Assembly (NCBI GenBank): GCA_031272405.1
Contig: JAISTW010000005.1
Coordinates: forward strand, 1 to 45,446
Direction: 5' to 3'
Source of the DNA: Desulfovibrio sp.
GTDB taxonomy: Bacteria; Desulfobacterota; Desulfovibrionia; Desulfovibrionales; Desulfovibrionaceae
DNA: 45,446 nucleotides
Under the pieces are notes generated by a model. That model was not told where the DNA came from. It made no database searches and saw nothing but the letters and a program-made list of their open reading frames with translations. The first letter of the stretch is position 1. Each line of letters starts with the position of its first letter. This document shows, one piece after another, positions 25,729 through 34,235 of this stretch. Made by a program: the position numbers and the translations under genes.

Positions 25729-25915
25729 GCTTTGGGCACGCCGGGCACGCACGAGAACAATTTGACATTGCCCTTATCCTTTCCACTATAGTGGGTTGAT
25801 TCCATCAGCTTCAGCCTTTTCCGCGCGCGAACCATAGAGCGCGTGGTCGGAATTTTCCCGGCCTGCCGTGTGATTTACAACAGGCCGGGCTTATGCGTCA
25901 ACACAAGCCCTGGAG

Positions 25916-25927
25916 TGAGAGTTTTAC
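25916..25927 (+). repeat. Left terminal inverted repeat of the IS1-family element
   Basis: TGAGAGTTTTAC is the exact reverse complement of the right end at 26383-26394. The same sequence forms the corresponding end of the second copy, at 45327-45338. Confidence 0.75.
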
Positions 25928-26319
25928 GTTAGCAATGATAAAAGTTCGTTGATGCTCCCGTTGACCCGAAATCTGGCAAACAAGCCCAAAGTCATATGAA
26001 CCATCTCAAGAGAACGACTGAAAATTTGCGTCCTCCTGCGAAATCTGCCAAGAGTCAATGGCGTTGTCGAGCATTATTTTGTTCAATTTGATAAGTATTT
26101 CTCTTCCCTTGGCGTAAAGCTTTGGCGCTGACAACTTCCCGATAACAGGCGTAATTATCTGTATATATCCGTCTTTTACCAGGTACACCGTATGCATCAC
26201 AAAGTTCAGTCAGGGTTTGCGAACTACGATCGCCACAATGCCTTGCATTTATATCTTTGTAGTTTCTTCATAAATCCATTTTTTACGATGGCTTCCGAGC
26301 CGCATCTGAGACAGGGCAT
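25924..26319 (-). pseudogene. Decayed IS1-family transposase (InsA/InsB remnants)
   Basis: After AAGGAGG, ATG 26319 opens MPCLRCGSEAIVKNGF and then KKLQRYKCKA, the CxxC…C zinc-finger start of IS1-type InsA. A frameshift and deletion follow. The next readable pieces are IYTDNYACYREVVSAKALRQ, TYQIEQNNARQRH and finally IFSRSLEMVHMTLGLFARF, ending in LLSLLT and a TAA. These resemble the DDE-domain C-terminus of IS1 InsB (…W..Y…H…..NN..RQ..AR..R..L.FS.S.EM). At least two frameshifts separate the pieces. The catalytic centre is incomplete, so the gene is dead. Confidence 0.75.
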
Positions 26320-26382
26320 ATCGTTATCCTCCTTGCTGCTGAAAAGAGAATAGCAAAATTGTAAGAGTTTGTCATTGAAAAA

Positions 26383-26394
26383 GTAAAACTCTCA
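26383..26394 (-). repeat. Right terminal inverted repeat of the IS1-family element
   Basis: GTAAAACTCTCA is the perfect inverted match to the left end of the element. It lies just upstream of the diguanylate cyclase promoter candidate at 26409. Confidence 0.75.
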
Positions 26395-26408
26395 AAAATC
26401 AGCGGGGA

Positions 26409-26437
26409 TTGACGGTCAAATGAATTTATATTAACAT
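26409..26437 (+). promoter_or_regulatory. Putative sigma-70 promoter of the diguanylate cyclase
   Basis: TTGACG (26409-26414), a 17-nt spacer and TAACAT (26432-26437) fit a sigma-70 promoter pointing at the response-regulator gene. It begins 15 bp outside the IS1-family inverted repeat. Confidence 0.45.
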
Positions 26438-26563
26438 AAAAGTTGAACTGGGAAATGTAATGTTCCGCCAATTGGTCACGCTGTTTCGCCGGAGTTCATG
26501 CCGAGGCGTATACGGCGCGTATCTATATGCGCCCCGGAGAAGAGGCAAAGGACAGCACGCAAG

Positions 26564-27613
26564 ATGACCGAATCAAACAGGGAAACAATTCTCATCGTGG
26601 ACGACGAGCCCATCAACACCGAAGTCCTGAAGACGATTTTGTCCCCGGAATATGAGATACTGACGGCCGTCAACGGCCAGGAGGGGCTGGATGTCGCGAA
26701 GAGCGCGCAACCGGACATAATCCTCCTTGACATTATCATGCCGGGCATTTCCGGCTATGAGGCGGCGGCCAAACTCAAGGAAATGCCCGAAACGATGAAG
26801 ATACCGATCATATTCGTCACCGCGCTCTCCGGTGAAAAATATGAGGAAAAAGGGCTTTCGCTCGGCGCCGTCGACTATATCACAAAGCCCTTCGGGCACG
26901 CCGTCGTCAGGGCCAGGGTGCGCACGCATATGCAGAATCTCCGACAGATGCGGGAGATTGAACGTTTGTGCATGATTGACGCCCTGACGGGAATCCCCAA
27001 CCGCAGGAGTTTCGACATACGGATGGAAATGGAGTGGGCGCACACCATCCGTGAAAAAAATCCCCTGTCTCTGCTGATGCTGGATATAGACGACTTCAAG
27101 GCGTACAATGACGTGTACGGCCATCCCCAGGGCGATGTTCTGCTGAAGACCATGGGGAATATATTCAAAAATTTCATCAAGCGGACGGCCGACATGACGG
27201 CCCGTCTGGGCGGAGAGGAATTTGCCGTCCTGTTGCCCAACACGGGGCTTGAGGCCGCCGTGGCCATGGCGGAACAACTCCGCGCGATTGTGGAAGAAAC
27301 CAGGGTTCTCACCCCGGACGGTAAAAAGACGCGAATCACTGTAAGCATCGGCGTGGCCTCCGCCACTCCCGCCCCCGAAGACGTCGCGTCGGATTTGATC
27401 GCCAGATCGGACGCCTGTCTGTATGCGGCCAAACGCTACGGCAAGAACATGGTGTTTTTTGAGGGCCGGCAGTGCGTTGAAAAAAAGCCCGTCAAGGCAA
27501 AATCTGAACGGACGCTCCGGGGGCAAGTCTCACCTGACCTTCAACCACAACCCTCTCGCCCTCGGCGATCTCGCCTTCAATCACGCTCCGGCTCTGATAC
27601 TCAAAAAGCGTGA
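26564..27613 (+). CDS. Response regulator with GGDEF diguanylate cyclase output
   Basis: A 349-aa PleD/WspR-like protein. Residues ~5-125 are a CheY receiver: acidic ILIVDDEP, the phospho-acceptor Asp in LLDIIMPG, Thr in FVTAL and Lys in ITKPF. Residues ~150-305 are a GGDEF domain with intact GGEEF active site. RTAD lies exactly five residues before it, the allosteric product-inhibition (I-site) RxxD. The protein should make cyclic-di-GMP on phosphorylation and be feedback-inhibited. I chose ATG 26564, where the receiver begins; the frame is open upstream but has no domain there. The last ~40 residues are basic and low-complexity and are read through the 3' end of the convergent gene. No partner kinase is adjacent. 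Confidence 0.9.
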   Translation: MTESNRETILIVDDEPINTEVLKTILSPEYEILTAVNGQEGLDVAKSAQPDIILLDIIMPGISGYEAAAKLKEMPETMKIPIIFVTALSGEKYEEKGLSLGAVDYITKPFGHAVVRARVRTHMQNLRQMREIERLCMIDALTGIPNRRSFDIRMEMEWAHTIREKNPLSLLMLDIDDFKAYNDVYGHPQGDVLLKTMGNIFKNFIKRTADMTARLGGEEFAVLLPNTGLEAAVAMAEQLRAIVEETRVLTPDGKKTRITVSIGVASATPAPEDVASDLIARSDACLYAAKRYGKNMVFFEGRQCVEKKPVKAKSERTLRGQVSPDLQPQPSRPRRSRLQSRSGSDTQKA

Positions 27614-28595
27614 CGACCTTGCGGTATACCGCTCTGTTGTCCTTGTCCACCACATAGACGTAGCTTTCGTCCCGTCCGGCCTGCACAGCGCGGTTCGGCA
27701 CCGTGAGAACGTCCTTGGCCGTGCCCAGGGGCAGTTGCACCTGCACAAACTGGCCGGGCCACAGCCGGCGGGACTGATTGTCGAAATTGGCGCGCAGGCG
27801 GATGGTGCCGGTGCGCGTGTCCACGGAATTGTCCACAAGCGTCAGCACGCCGTTTTCTTCAGCGCCGCCCGTGGGAACGGCGTGAACCTGCACCGGGCCT
27901 TCGGCCATGCGTTCCTGAATGAGCGGCAGACGCGCCTCGGGCACGGAAAAAATCACATAGATGGGCGACAGCGCATCAATGGTGACAATGGGCGTGGCGT
28001 CGGTATTTTTTATCATATTGCCCTTGTCAACGTTGAGCGCCCCCACCCGTCCCGCGATAGGCGCCGTGATGGCGCAGTAGGAGAGGTCAAGGGCGGCGCT
28101 TTCCACCGCGGCCTTGTCAGCCTGCACGGTCGCCCTCAGGGCGGCGACGTCGGTGACTGTTTTGTCGTAGGCCTCGCGGCTCACATATCCTCCGCCGGCC
28201 AATTGACTGTAGCGGCGCATGTCGTCTTCCGCCTTGTTCAACTGCGCCTGATCTTTGGCCAGCATGCCGCTCTTTTCACGCAGCACGGCCTCGAAGGGGC
28301 GCTGATCAAGAGTGATGAGCGGCTGTCCTTCCTTGACGTCCTGTCCTTCGGTGAAATGCACCTGCCGTATCTCCCCGGTGACGCGCGATTTGACCTCCAC
28401 CGTCGCGGAGGACTTGACGTTGCCCACAGCGAACAGCAGGCGCTGAACATCGCTCCGCAGGACGGCGCTGACGCGCACGGGGGCCGGGGGCGGCCCGCTT
28501 TTTTTGTCCTCCGGGCCCGAGCAGGCGGCAAGGAGCGGCAGGCCCAGAATGAAAAGCCAGACAAAACGAGATGCGACACAGTGCTTGACCCACAT
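27492..28595 (-). CDS. RND efflux periplasmic adaptor lipoprotein (MdtA/AcrA-like)
   Basis: A membrane-fusion protein of about 367 aa that links an inner-membrane RND pump to an outer-membrane channel. The N-terminal lipobox is LLAAC. The lipoyl/barrel halves are VEVKSRVTGEIRQVHFTEGQ and YCAITAPIAGRVGALNVDKG. Between them lies the coiled-coil hairpin; a beta-barrel and the C-terminal membrane-proximal domain follow (RAVQAGRDESYVYVV … LAPGASVQILP). ATG 28595 is preferred; a GTG three codons earlier (28604) is the alternative. These adaptors are usually followed by their pump. Here the downstream neighbour is the convergent diguanylate cyclase, with a 122-bp overlap, so this one is an orphan. 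Confidence 0.9.
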   Translation of the reverse strand: MWVKHCVASRFVWLFILGLPLLAACSGPEDKKSGPPPAPVRVSAVLRSDVQRLLFAVGNVKSSATVEVKSRVTGEIRQVHFTEGQDVKEGQPLITLDQRPFEAVLREKSGMLAKDQAQLNKAEDDMRRYSQLAGGGYVSREAYDKTVTDVAALRATVQADKAAVESAALDLSYCAITAPIAGRVGALNVDKGNMIKNTDATPIVTIDALSPIYVIFSVPEARLPLIQERMAEGPVQVHAVPTGGAEENGVLTLVDNSVDTRTGTIRLRANFDNQSRRLWPGQFVQVQLPLGTAKDVLTVPNRAVQAGRDESYVYVVDKDNRAVYRKVVTLFEYQSRSVIEGEIAEGERVVVEGQVRLAPGASVQILP

Positions 28596-28771
28596 AGACA
28601 ACACACCCCAATTCTGTGACGGAATGCGACGATGCGGGGCGGAAAAACAACGAAACCTCCCGCATCATTCTCCAAAAACCGACACAAAAACCTTGCTTTT
28701 TTTTTGCTTGTATATCACTTCTAACAGTTCGGCAAGTCCGGCTTACGATGAACATTTTCGAGGAGAGCGCG

Positions 28772-30688
28772 GTGGCGAAAAACAGAGCTTTGCAACAGTG
28801 GCGCGTGGAGGATTCCATAGAATTGTACGGCATCCGCAACTGGGGCGCCGGATATTTCTCCGTTTCGGAGGCGGGGGATGTGGTCATTTGTCCGCAGGGG
28901 CCCAGAGGACCGCAGATACCCATCCCCGAGGTCATTGCCGGCCTGCACGAACGCGGCTACGACATGCCGGTTCTGTTGCGCGTGGAGAATATTCTGGACG
29001 CGCGCATCACCAATATTCACGAATCATTCCGCAAGGCCATCAAGGCCCTGTCTTACAAGGGGGCCTTTCGCGGCGTTTTCCCCATCAAGGTCAACCAGCA
29101 GCAGCAGGTTGTGGAAAAAATAGCCCAATCGGGCTCGCAATACCATCATGGATTTGAGGTTGGTTCCAAGGCCGAGCTTATAGCCGCCGTTTCCCTGTTG
29201 CGCGACCCGAAAGCCTGTCTCATCTGCAACGGGTACAAGGATGAGGAGTTCCTCGACCTCGGCCTGCAGGCCCTGAGGCTTGGCTGCAATCTTTTTTTTG
29301 TGCTGGAAATGCCCGGGGAACTCGACCTGCTTCTTGAGCGCAGCGAGGCCCTCAACATACGCCCGAATATAGGCGTGCGGGCCAAACTTGCCGTCAAGGC
29401 CGGCGGACACTGGATGGACTCCGGCGGGGAGCGTTCCACATTTGGCCTGTCGCCGGCCCAGATAGTGGATGTGGTGGACAAGCTCAAGTCGTGCGACATG
29501 CTGGACTGTTTCCGTCTGCTGCACTACCACCTGGGTTCGCAGGTGCCGAATATCCGCGATATACGCACCGGCGTCATGGAAAGCGCCCGGCTTTACGCGG
29601 GCCTCGTGCAGGAAGGAGCCCCCATGGGCTATCTTGACCTCGGCGGCGGCCTGGCGGTGGATTATGACGGTTCACACACCAATTACGTTTCATCGCGCAA
29701 TTACACGCTGGACGAATACTGCGCCGACGTTATTGAAGCCGTCATGAGCATACTGGACGAGCAGCGCATCCCCCACCCGTATATCATCACGGAATCGGGA
29801 CGGGCCACGGTGGCCTATTACTCTGTACTGCTGTTCAATATTCTGGACGTCAGCGTGGTGGAAGAAGTGCAGTTGCCGGACACGCTGCCCAAAGACGCCC
29901 CGGAGCCGGTCCGCAACCTCCATGAAACGCTCTCGAACATATCTCTGCGCAACCTGCAGGAGTGTTACAATGACGCCATATACTATCGCGACGAAATGCG
30001 TCAGCTTTTCTTCACCGGACGCGTCACCCTGCGTCAGCGCACTCTCGCCGAGCGTTTTTTCTGGGCCATTATCATGCGCATAGCCCGGGAGAAGACCAAG
30101 CTGAAAAACGTGCCGCGGGATTTGGAAGACATTGACGTCAGCCTTGCGGACATCTATTACGGCAACTTCAGCGTATTCCAGTCTCTGCCCGACTCCTGGG
30201 CCATAGACCAGCTCTTTCCCATCATGCCGGTGCACAGACTCGGGGAGTTCCCTTCGCGCCAGGGAATTATTTCGGATATCACCTGTGATTCCGACGGACG
30301 CATAGCCCATTTTATTGATCCGCAGGGCATGAAGCCCACCCTGGATCTGCACCCGTTGCGCGAGGGGGAGGAATATTACCTCGGCGTCTTTTTGGTGGGC
30401 GCGTATCAGGAAACACTGGGCGACCTGCACAATCTTATGGGCGATACCAATGTGGTTTCCATACGCGCCGCCGAAGACGGAACATACGAATACGTGCGTG
30501 AAATCCGCGGGGACAGCGTCGCCGATATTCTGACCTATGTTGAGTACGACCCGCGCCGGATTCTTGAGGATTTGCGCGTCACGGCCGAAAAAGCCGTGAA
30601 AGACGGCCGCATCTCCCCCAGTGAACGCTTCGCCGTCATGCAGGCTTTTGAGAACGGCCTGCGCGGCTACACATATTTTGAGAGATAA
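28772..30688 (+). CDS. speA: Biosynthetic arginine decarboxylase
   Basis: PLP-dependent decarboxylase converting arginine to agmatine, the first step of the agmatine route to putrescine and spermidine. About 638 aa, normal for SpeA. Fold type III barrel: the PLP Lys lies in RGVFPIKVNQQQQ and the Gly-rich phosphate loop in YLDLGGGLAVDYDG. The C-terminal beta domain has FSVFQSLPDSWAIDQLFPIM, shared with SpeA proteins. I prefer GTG 28772, because GAGGAG lies 6 nt upstream and the protein then begins AKNRALQQWRVEDSIELYGI, as in close relatives. ATG 28748 has no ribosome-binding site. No agmatinase or agmatine deiminase is nearby. Confidence 0.93.
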   Translation: MAKNRALQQWRVEDSIELYGIRNWGAGYFSVSEAGDVVICPQGPRGPQIPIPEVIAGLHERGYDMPVLLRVENILDARITNIHESFRKAIKALSYKGAFRGVFPIKVNQQQQVVEKIAQSGSQYHHGFEVGSKAELIAAVSLLRDPKACLICNGYKDEEFLDLGLQALRLGCNLFFVLEMPGELDLLLERSEALNIRPNIGVRAKLAVKAGGHWMDSGGERSTFGLSPAQIVDVVDKLKSCDMLDCFRLLHYHLGSQVPNIRDIRTGVMESARLYAGLVQEGAPMGYLDLGGGLAVDYDGSHTNYVSSRNYTLDEYCADVIEAVMSILDEQRIPHPYIITESGRATVAYYSVLLFNILDVSVVEEVQLPDTLPKDAPEPVRNLHETLSNISLRNLQECYNDAIYYRDEMRQLFFTGRVTLRQRTLAERFFWAIIMRIAREKTKLKNVPRDLEDIDVSLADIYYGNFSVFQSLPDSWAIDQLFPIMPVHRLGEFPSRQGIISDITCDSDGRIAHFIDPQGMKPTLDLHPLREGEEYYLGVFLVGAYQETLGDLHNLMGDTNVVSIRAAEDGTYEYVREIRGDSVADILTYVEYDPRRILEDLRVTAEKAVKDGRISPSERFAVMQAFENGLRGYTYFER

Positions 30689-30713
30689 GGCACGGGGCCG
30701 GTTGCCCCGTGCC
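30689..30713. terminator. Hairpin between convergent speA and YbjQ-like gene
   Basis: GGCACGGGG pairs perfectly with CCCCGTGCC around a 7-nt loop, right after the speA stop and just past the convergent gene's stop. No T-run follows on the plus strand, so it is a weak intrinsic terminator or an mRNA-end structure. Confidence 0.5.
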
Positions 30714-30716
30714 GGT

Positions 30717-31133
30717 TCAGGCGATGCTTTCCGCCAGCCGCAGTTTTTCGTCCCTGAATTTTTGCTGGAACATCAGCGGCAGGACGTTCTGCTCCTCGGG
30801 ATTGTATTCAAACATGACGGCTGTGCCGAAGCAGGAAAAGTATTTGCTGCCGTCTGGATGGAAAGCCACATTTTCATTATAGCCGATAATGGCCTGCGCG
30901 CCCTTGCTCATGGCTCGCCCGGCCATGCCGAAAAAGGCTTCCTCGGAGTCAAATCCGCGACAGCAGACAAGCCCCAGAACCTTGACGATACGCCGTCCTC
31001 TCACCTGATGGGTCGTCACGACCGGAAAACGCCCCGCCAGAAAGATTTCTCTCGCCTTGGCCATCAGATCGGAATTCAGGCTTTTGCCGGCCTTGCGGGA
31101 TTTCTTCTCATTGCCGCCCAAAAGAAAGAACAT
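30717..31133 (-). CDS. YbjQ/UPF0145-like protein
   Basis: A 138-aa cytoplasmic protein. The centre reads VVTTHQVRGRRIVKVLGLVC, later GMAGRAMSKGAQAIIGYNEN. This resembles the YbjQ (DUF74) pattern of a beta strand, 'G..I....G.V', a helix and 'A…GA.AIIG'. YbjQ-type proteins form pentamers and are sometimes annotated as heavy-metal binding; the function is unproven. ATG 31133 has GGAGG 7 nt upstream; an earlier in-frame start does not. The 138-nt gap on its 5' side is AT-rich and probably holds its promoter. Confidence 0.65.
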   Translation of the reverse strand: MFFLLGGNEKKSRKAGKSLNSDLMAKAREIFLAGRFPVVTTHQVRGRRIVKVLGLVCCRGFDSEEAFFGMAGRAMSKGAQAIIGYNENVAFHPDGSKYFSCFGTAVMFEYNPEEQNVLPLMFQQKFRDEKLRLAESIA

Positions 31134-31271
31134 GGCAAACCTCCACATCTCAGGATTAACAACATTTTTGTTGCCCTCATAACATGCAAATGTTTTGCCA
31201 AAAATACAATCGTCTATGATTCAAATATGTTGAAATTAAAATCAGTTGCCCCGGGTCAGTCTTGTGACGCG

Positions 31272-32162
31272 TCAGCCCCTGTTCGCCAGGGCGGCAAAAT
31301 CGTTGTAGGCCTTGCGGCTCGCGGTGATTGCTTCATTCAGGCCCTGTCGGAGCCCGACGTGGAAAGTTCCTTCAAGACCGCTGGAAAGCAGCCTGGAAAA
31401 ATTTTCCGCCTCCTTGAGAAAATGCCGGTATGCCCGCTCCAGGCCCGGCGCGCCCCGGAAGGGCGGTTTTCCCGCTTCCGTCAAAACAGCCTCAAGTTTG
31501 TCCCGAACCTGCGCCAGGGCCTCTTTGTCCGGCTGTTCAGCCCGGAGCAGAACCGCGCATTCCCCGAAACGGGAGAAAATCTCCCTGGCCAGGACTATCT
31601 GGCGTCTGAGGGGATGACCTTCCACAAGTTCGTCTTCCGCCGTCGCGCCGGCCTCTTCCACCAATCTCAAAAACGCGTTGCGGGTCTGCGCGAAATTTTT
31701 GAAGGCTTCGGTCAAACGGACGACGATTGTTTTTCCCTGCTCGCCGTCGTCAACAATCCTGGCATCGTTGACGTATTTTTCCAGTTTGCGGTATTCGCCG
31801 AACAACACTTCAAGATGCTTGTCCATATCGGAGATATGCAGCCGTATCTGCCCGGCTGTATGCTCGTCGAAAAGACCTTGCGGAGGGGCGAGCCGCCGCG
31901 CCGCGGCGGACAGGGAGTTCGCGGAGACTTTCGGGCAGGGCTGTAAACGCCAGTCCTCAAGGTATCGAAGGGCGGCTTTGCGGCAAATTTCCGCCGCTGC
32001 ATACGGCTTTTCGTCCAGCAGGGAAACGGCGCGGTTGCAATAGGCGACGCGGGCGGCTTTTTGAGGCTCCCCCGCGTCTGAAGCGCCGTGCGCCGCCGCG
32101 CCGAACGACAGCGCGGTCAGGAATGGAACGCAAAAACAAAAAAGGGGGAGAATTTTTTTCAT
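31272..32162 (-). CDS. Secreted helical protein, possibly DUF3829-like
   Basis: A 296-aa protein with signal peptide ILPLFCFCVPFLTALSFGAAA. The rest is almost entirely helical and charged, with segments such as KAARVAYCNRAVSLLDEKPY and HISDMDKHLEVLFGEYRKLE. Length, export and helical pattern resemble the DUF3829 (YiiG-like) family, but this is a loose match. It is the last gene of the seven-gene sugar operon, 8 nt after the phosphatase. Its envelope location differs from the otherwise cytoplasmic pathway. Confidence 0.65.
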   Translation of the reverse strand: MKKILPLFCFCVPFLTALSFGAAAHGASDAGEPQKAARVAYCNRAVSLLDEKPYAAAEICRKAALRYLEDWRLQPCPKVSANSLSAAARRLAPPQGLFDEHTAGQIRLHISDMDKHLEVLFGEYRKLEKYVNDARIVDDGEQGKTIVVRLTEAFKNFAQTRNAFLRLVEEAGATAEDELVEGHPLRRQIVLAREIFSRFGECAVLLRAEQPDKEALAQVRDKLEAVLTEAGKPPFRGAPGLERAYRHFLKEAENFSRLLSSGLEGTFHVGLRQGLNEAITASRKAYNDFAALANRG

Positions 32163-32170
32163 GGCGGCCG

Positions 32171-32806
32171 TCAGACGTTGAGCTCAAGCCACTCGTTCAG
32201 TCCCGTAAGGTCTGCGCCCCAGGGGAAATTGCCGCCTCTGAGTTGTTCCCCCACAGCGTAAAAACGTGTTCCGGCATATTCGGCCGCGTCGCGGTCCGTC
32301 ACGGAATCGCCCACCATCAGCACATTTTGGGACAACAGGGCGGTCGTCTTCACAATTTCAGCCAGCAGAGGGGCCTTGGCCGGAGGCGAACCGTGGATGC
32401 CCTTGAAATAGACATCCAGATGCCGCTGACGGAAGACGAAATCCAGTTCCTCCTGCGGAGCGCCGGAACACACGTAGAGGGGCAATCTGCCGCGCCAGGC
32501 GTCCAGCACGTCCTGGACGCCCGGGATAAGATCGCACACGCGCACCTCGTCCAGGGCGTATTTCGCGAAAAGGCGTCCCCATTCGTCGGATTGTTCCGGA
32601 GTGATGTCCTGACCCAGAACTTCCCGGAAGAACCACTCGAACTTCTTGTAGCGGCTCACGCCGCCGTGGGCGGCATGGTACATAACGAGACGGTCGCGGG
32701 CCTGTTCCCCGTACGGCTCGGCCAAACGGGCAAAGGCGCGCGTCTTTATGGGAACGCTGTCAAGAATGACGCCGTCGCAGTCAAAAACCAGACACTGTAT
32801 GGGCAT
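32171..32806 (-). CDS. HAD-family phosphatase
   Basis: A 211-aa haloacid-dehalogenase hydrolase of the phosphoglycolate phosphatase/beta-phosphoglucomutase type. Motif I is VFDCDGVILDS (nucleophile and acid Asp). A helical cap follows, then motif II (YVCSGAP), a motif III Lys in the GSPPAKAPLL region, and motif IV (GDSVTDRDAA). ATG 32806 has AGGTGA just upstream and gives the usual N-terminus; it lies 4 nt after the acyltransferase stop. In this operon it is a good candidate to dephosphorylate the aldol product before CMP activation, as KdsC-like HAD enzymes do in Kdo synthesis. That role is inferred from context. Confidence 0.85.
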   Translation of the reverse strand: MPIQCLVFDCDGVILDSVPIKTRAFARLAEPYGEQARDRLVMYHAAHGGVSRYKKFEWFFREVLGQDITPEQSDEWGRLFAKYALDEVRVCDLIPGVQDVLDAWRGRLPLYVCSGAPQEELDFVFRQRHLDVYFKGIHGSPPAKAPLLAEIVKTTALLSQNVLMVGDSVTDRDAAEYAGTRFYAVGEQLRGGNFPWGADLTGLNEWLELNV

Positions 32807-32810
32807 ACCG

Positions 32811-33401
32811 TCACCTGCGCTCACGCTGTTTGATTATCCTGGCCGGCACGCCGCCGACCACGGCAAAGGGGGGCACATCCCGCGTGACGACCGCTCCGGC
32901 GCCCACAACGGCTCCGCGTCCTATGCGCACGTCCGGCGTTATGACGCAATTCGCGCCTATCCAGACGTTCTCTTCAATGACTATGCTGCCGGGCTTGTGT
33001 CCTTGCAGCATGATGGGTTTGTCCGGATCGTCGAAACAGTGATTGGCCGCGCGCAGCACCGTGCCGGGGCCAATGGCCGTGTATGCGCCGATTTCAATAT
33101 GTCCCTCATCCGCGCTGACATGCACGCCTGGAGACAGGGCGACGTGTTTGCCGAGCACAAGGCTGCCGTTGCCGGCCGTGACAAAAGCCCCCTTGCCCAG
33201 ACGCACGCCGTCGGCTAGGCGCATGTTGCGGCAGGCCAGCAGCGTGAGGCCGGCGGCAAAACGCACGGAGCCGCAGGAGGAAAACAGGGGCTTCCAGAGC
33301 GCCAGACGCAGCAGCAGTCCGAGCGGGGTTGGTATCCAGGCGAACAGGGCGAGCCAGAGCTCTTCGGAAAGGTCGGCAAGACGGCTTCGGGGCGACGGCA
33401 T
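32811..33401 (-). CDS. Hexapeptide-repeat acyltransferase
   Basis: A 196-aa left-handed beta-helix acyltransferase of the WbbJ/maltose-O-acetyltransferase type. Hexapeptide turns run from about residue 62 ([12 protein letters not shown]) to 185 ([20 protein letters not shown]). The likely catalytic His is in RAANHCFDD. The N-terminal ~45 residues are hydrophobic ([20 protein letters not shown]) and may bind the membrane. It probably adds an acetyl or other acyl group to the sugar made by the operon. It is 12 nt after the cytidylyltransferase and 4 nt before the phosphatase gene. Confidence 0.87.
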   Translation of the reverse strand: MPSPRSRLADLSEELWLALFAWIPTPLGLLLRLALWKPLFSSCGSVRFAAGLTLLACRNMRLADGVRLGKGAFVTAGNGSLVLGKHVALSPGVHVSADEGHIEIGAYTAIGPGTVLRAANHCFDDPDKPIMLQGHKPGSIVIEENVWIGANCVITPDVRIGRGAVVGAGAVVTRDVPPFAVVGGVPARIIKQRERR

Positions 33402-33413
33402 CGGCTTCAGAAA

Positions 33414-34190
33414 TCACTGCCTGGGGGTATAGCGTTGACGCAATGCGTCCGTTGTCATCAAACGCTCCACATGAGCCAGATCCTGCGGCGTGTCCACGCT
33501 GAACGTACGCGCCGTCACCGGTGCCATACGCACTTTTTCGCCGTATTCCAGTATGCGCATCATGTCGACGGATTCATAGATTTCCAGCGGGCTTTCTTCC
33601 ATGTCGTTAAAACGCAGCAAATAGTCGCGCCGGAACGGTATGACGCAGACCTGTTTGCGCATGGGCACCTTGTCCGAGCCTTTTTTCCGCGAAGGAATGG
33701 GTTCACGCGAAAAGTAGAGGGCGTCGCCGTTGCGGTCCACAACCACCTTGACCTCATTGGGGTCTTCAAACTCGGCCAGGGTTTCCATTTCCGCCATGAG
33801 GTTGACGACATTGATTGAGGCGTCCTCAAGCATGGGGGCGACTGCGGCGTCAATCATCTCCGGAGTGACCATGGGTTCGTCCCCCTGTACCATGACGACG
33901 ATATCCGCCTTCCGGCCGTCCATCGCTTCTATCTTGAGCAGGGCTTCCGCCGTGCGCGTGGTGCAGCGCACGTGCTGGTCGCCGGTCATCACGCAGGCCA
34001 GCCCCGCGCTTTGACAGTAATTTTTTATGATTTCATCGCAGGTTGCCACATAGGTGGCCTTCAGGGTTTTGCTCATGGCTGTGCGGAAGGCCACATGCCC
34101 TACCATGGGCACACCGTGTATCAGGGCAAGCGGTTTGCCCGGATACCGGCTTGAGCCCATGCGGGCCGGAATAATGGCGATGATGTTCAT
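33414..34190 (-). CDS. Atypical KdsB-like CMP-sugar synthetase
   Basis: A 258-aa cytidylyltransferase of the KdsB family, which activates 3-deoxy-ulosonic acids as CMP-sugars. The nucleotide loop IPARMGSSRYPGKPL and the metal-site VVMVQGDEPMVTPEMID are intact, as is YFSREPIP. However, the KdsB sugar-binding signature around 'H.SGTDR' is replaced by DQHVRCTTRTAEALL, so the substrate is probably not ordinary Kdo. It lies 45 nt after the epimerase and 12 nt before the acyltransferase. A second, canonical kdsB would be expected elsewhere in the genome. Confidence 0.83.
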   Translation of the reverse strand: MNIIAIIPARMGSSRYPGKPLALIHGVPMVGHVAFRTAMSKTLKATYVATCDEIIKNYCQSAGLACVMTGDQHVRCTTRTAEALLKIEAMDGRKADIVVMVQGDEPMVTPEMIDAAVAPMLEDASINVVNLMAEMETLAEFEDPNEVKVVVDRNGDALYFSREPIPSRKKGSDKVPMRKQVCVIPFRRDYLLRFNDMEESPLEIYESVDMMRILEYGEKVRMAPVTARTFSVDTPQDLAHVERLMTTDALRQRYTPRQ

Positions 34191-34235
34191 CTGCGGCGCC
34201 TCGACTTGTTGTGGTGCTGTCGTCCCCTGTCCGCC

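Larger units (their letters stand above)
25915..26394 (-). mobile_element. Internally deleted IS1-family element
   Basis: A 480-bp element bounded by perfect 12-bp inverted repeats: TGAGAGTTTTAC (25916-25927) and GTAAAACTCTCA (26383-26394). Inside, on the minus strand, are an InsA-like zinc-finger N-terminus and an InsB-like C-terminus, joined after loss of several hundred bases and broken by frameshifts. Intact IS1-family elements are nearer 0.7-1 kb, so this copy cannot make its own transposase. I see no flanking target-site duplication. The left 121 bp recur with two mismatches at 45326-45446. The surrounding ~700 bp (25729-26408) holds no other gene. Confidence 0.8.

Noticed and set aside
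26573-27526. 317-codon minus-strand frame opposite the diguanylate cyclase
   Set aside because: The plus-strand receiver and GGDEF motifs are intact. The minus frame has no domain features.
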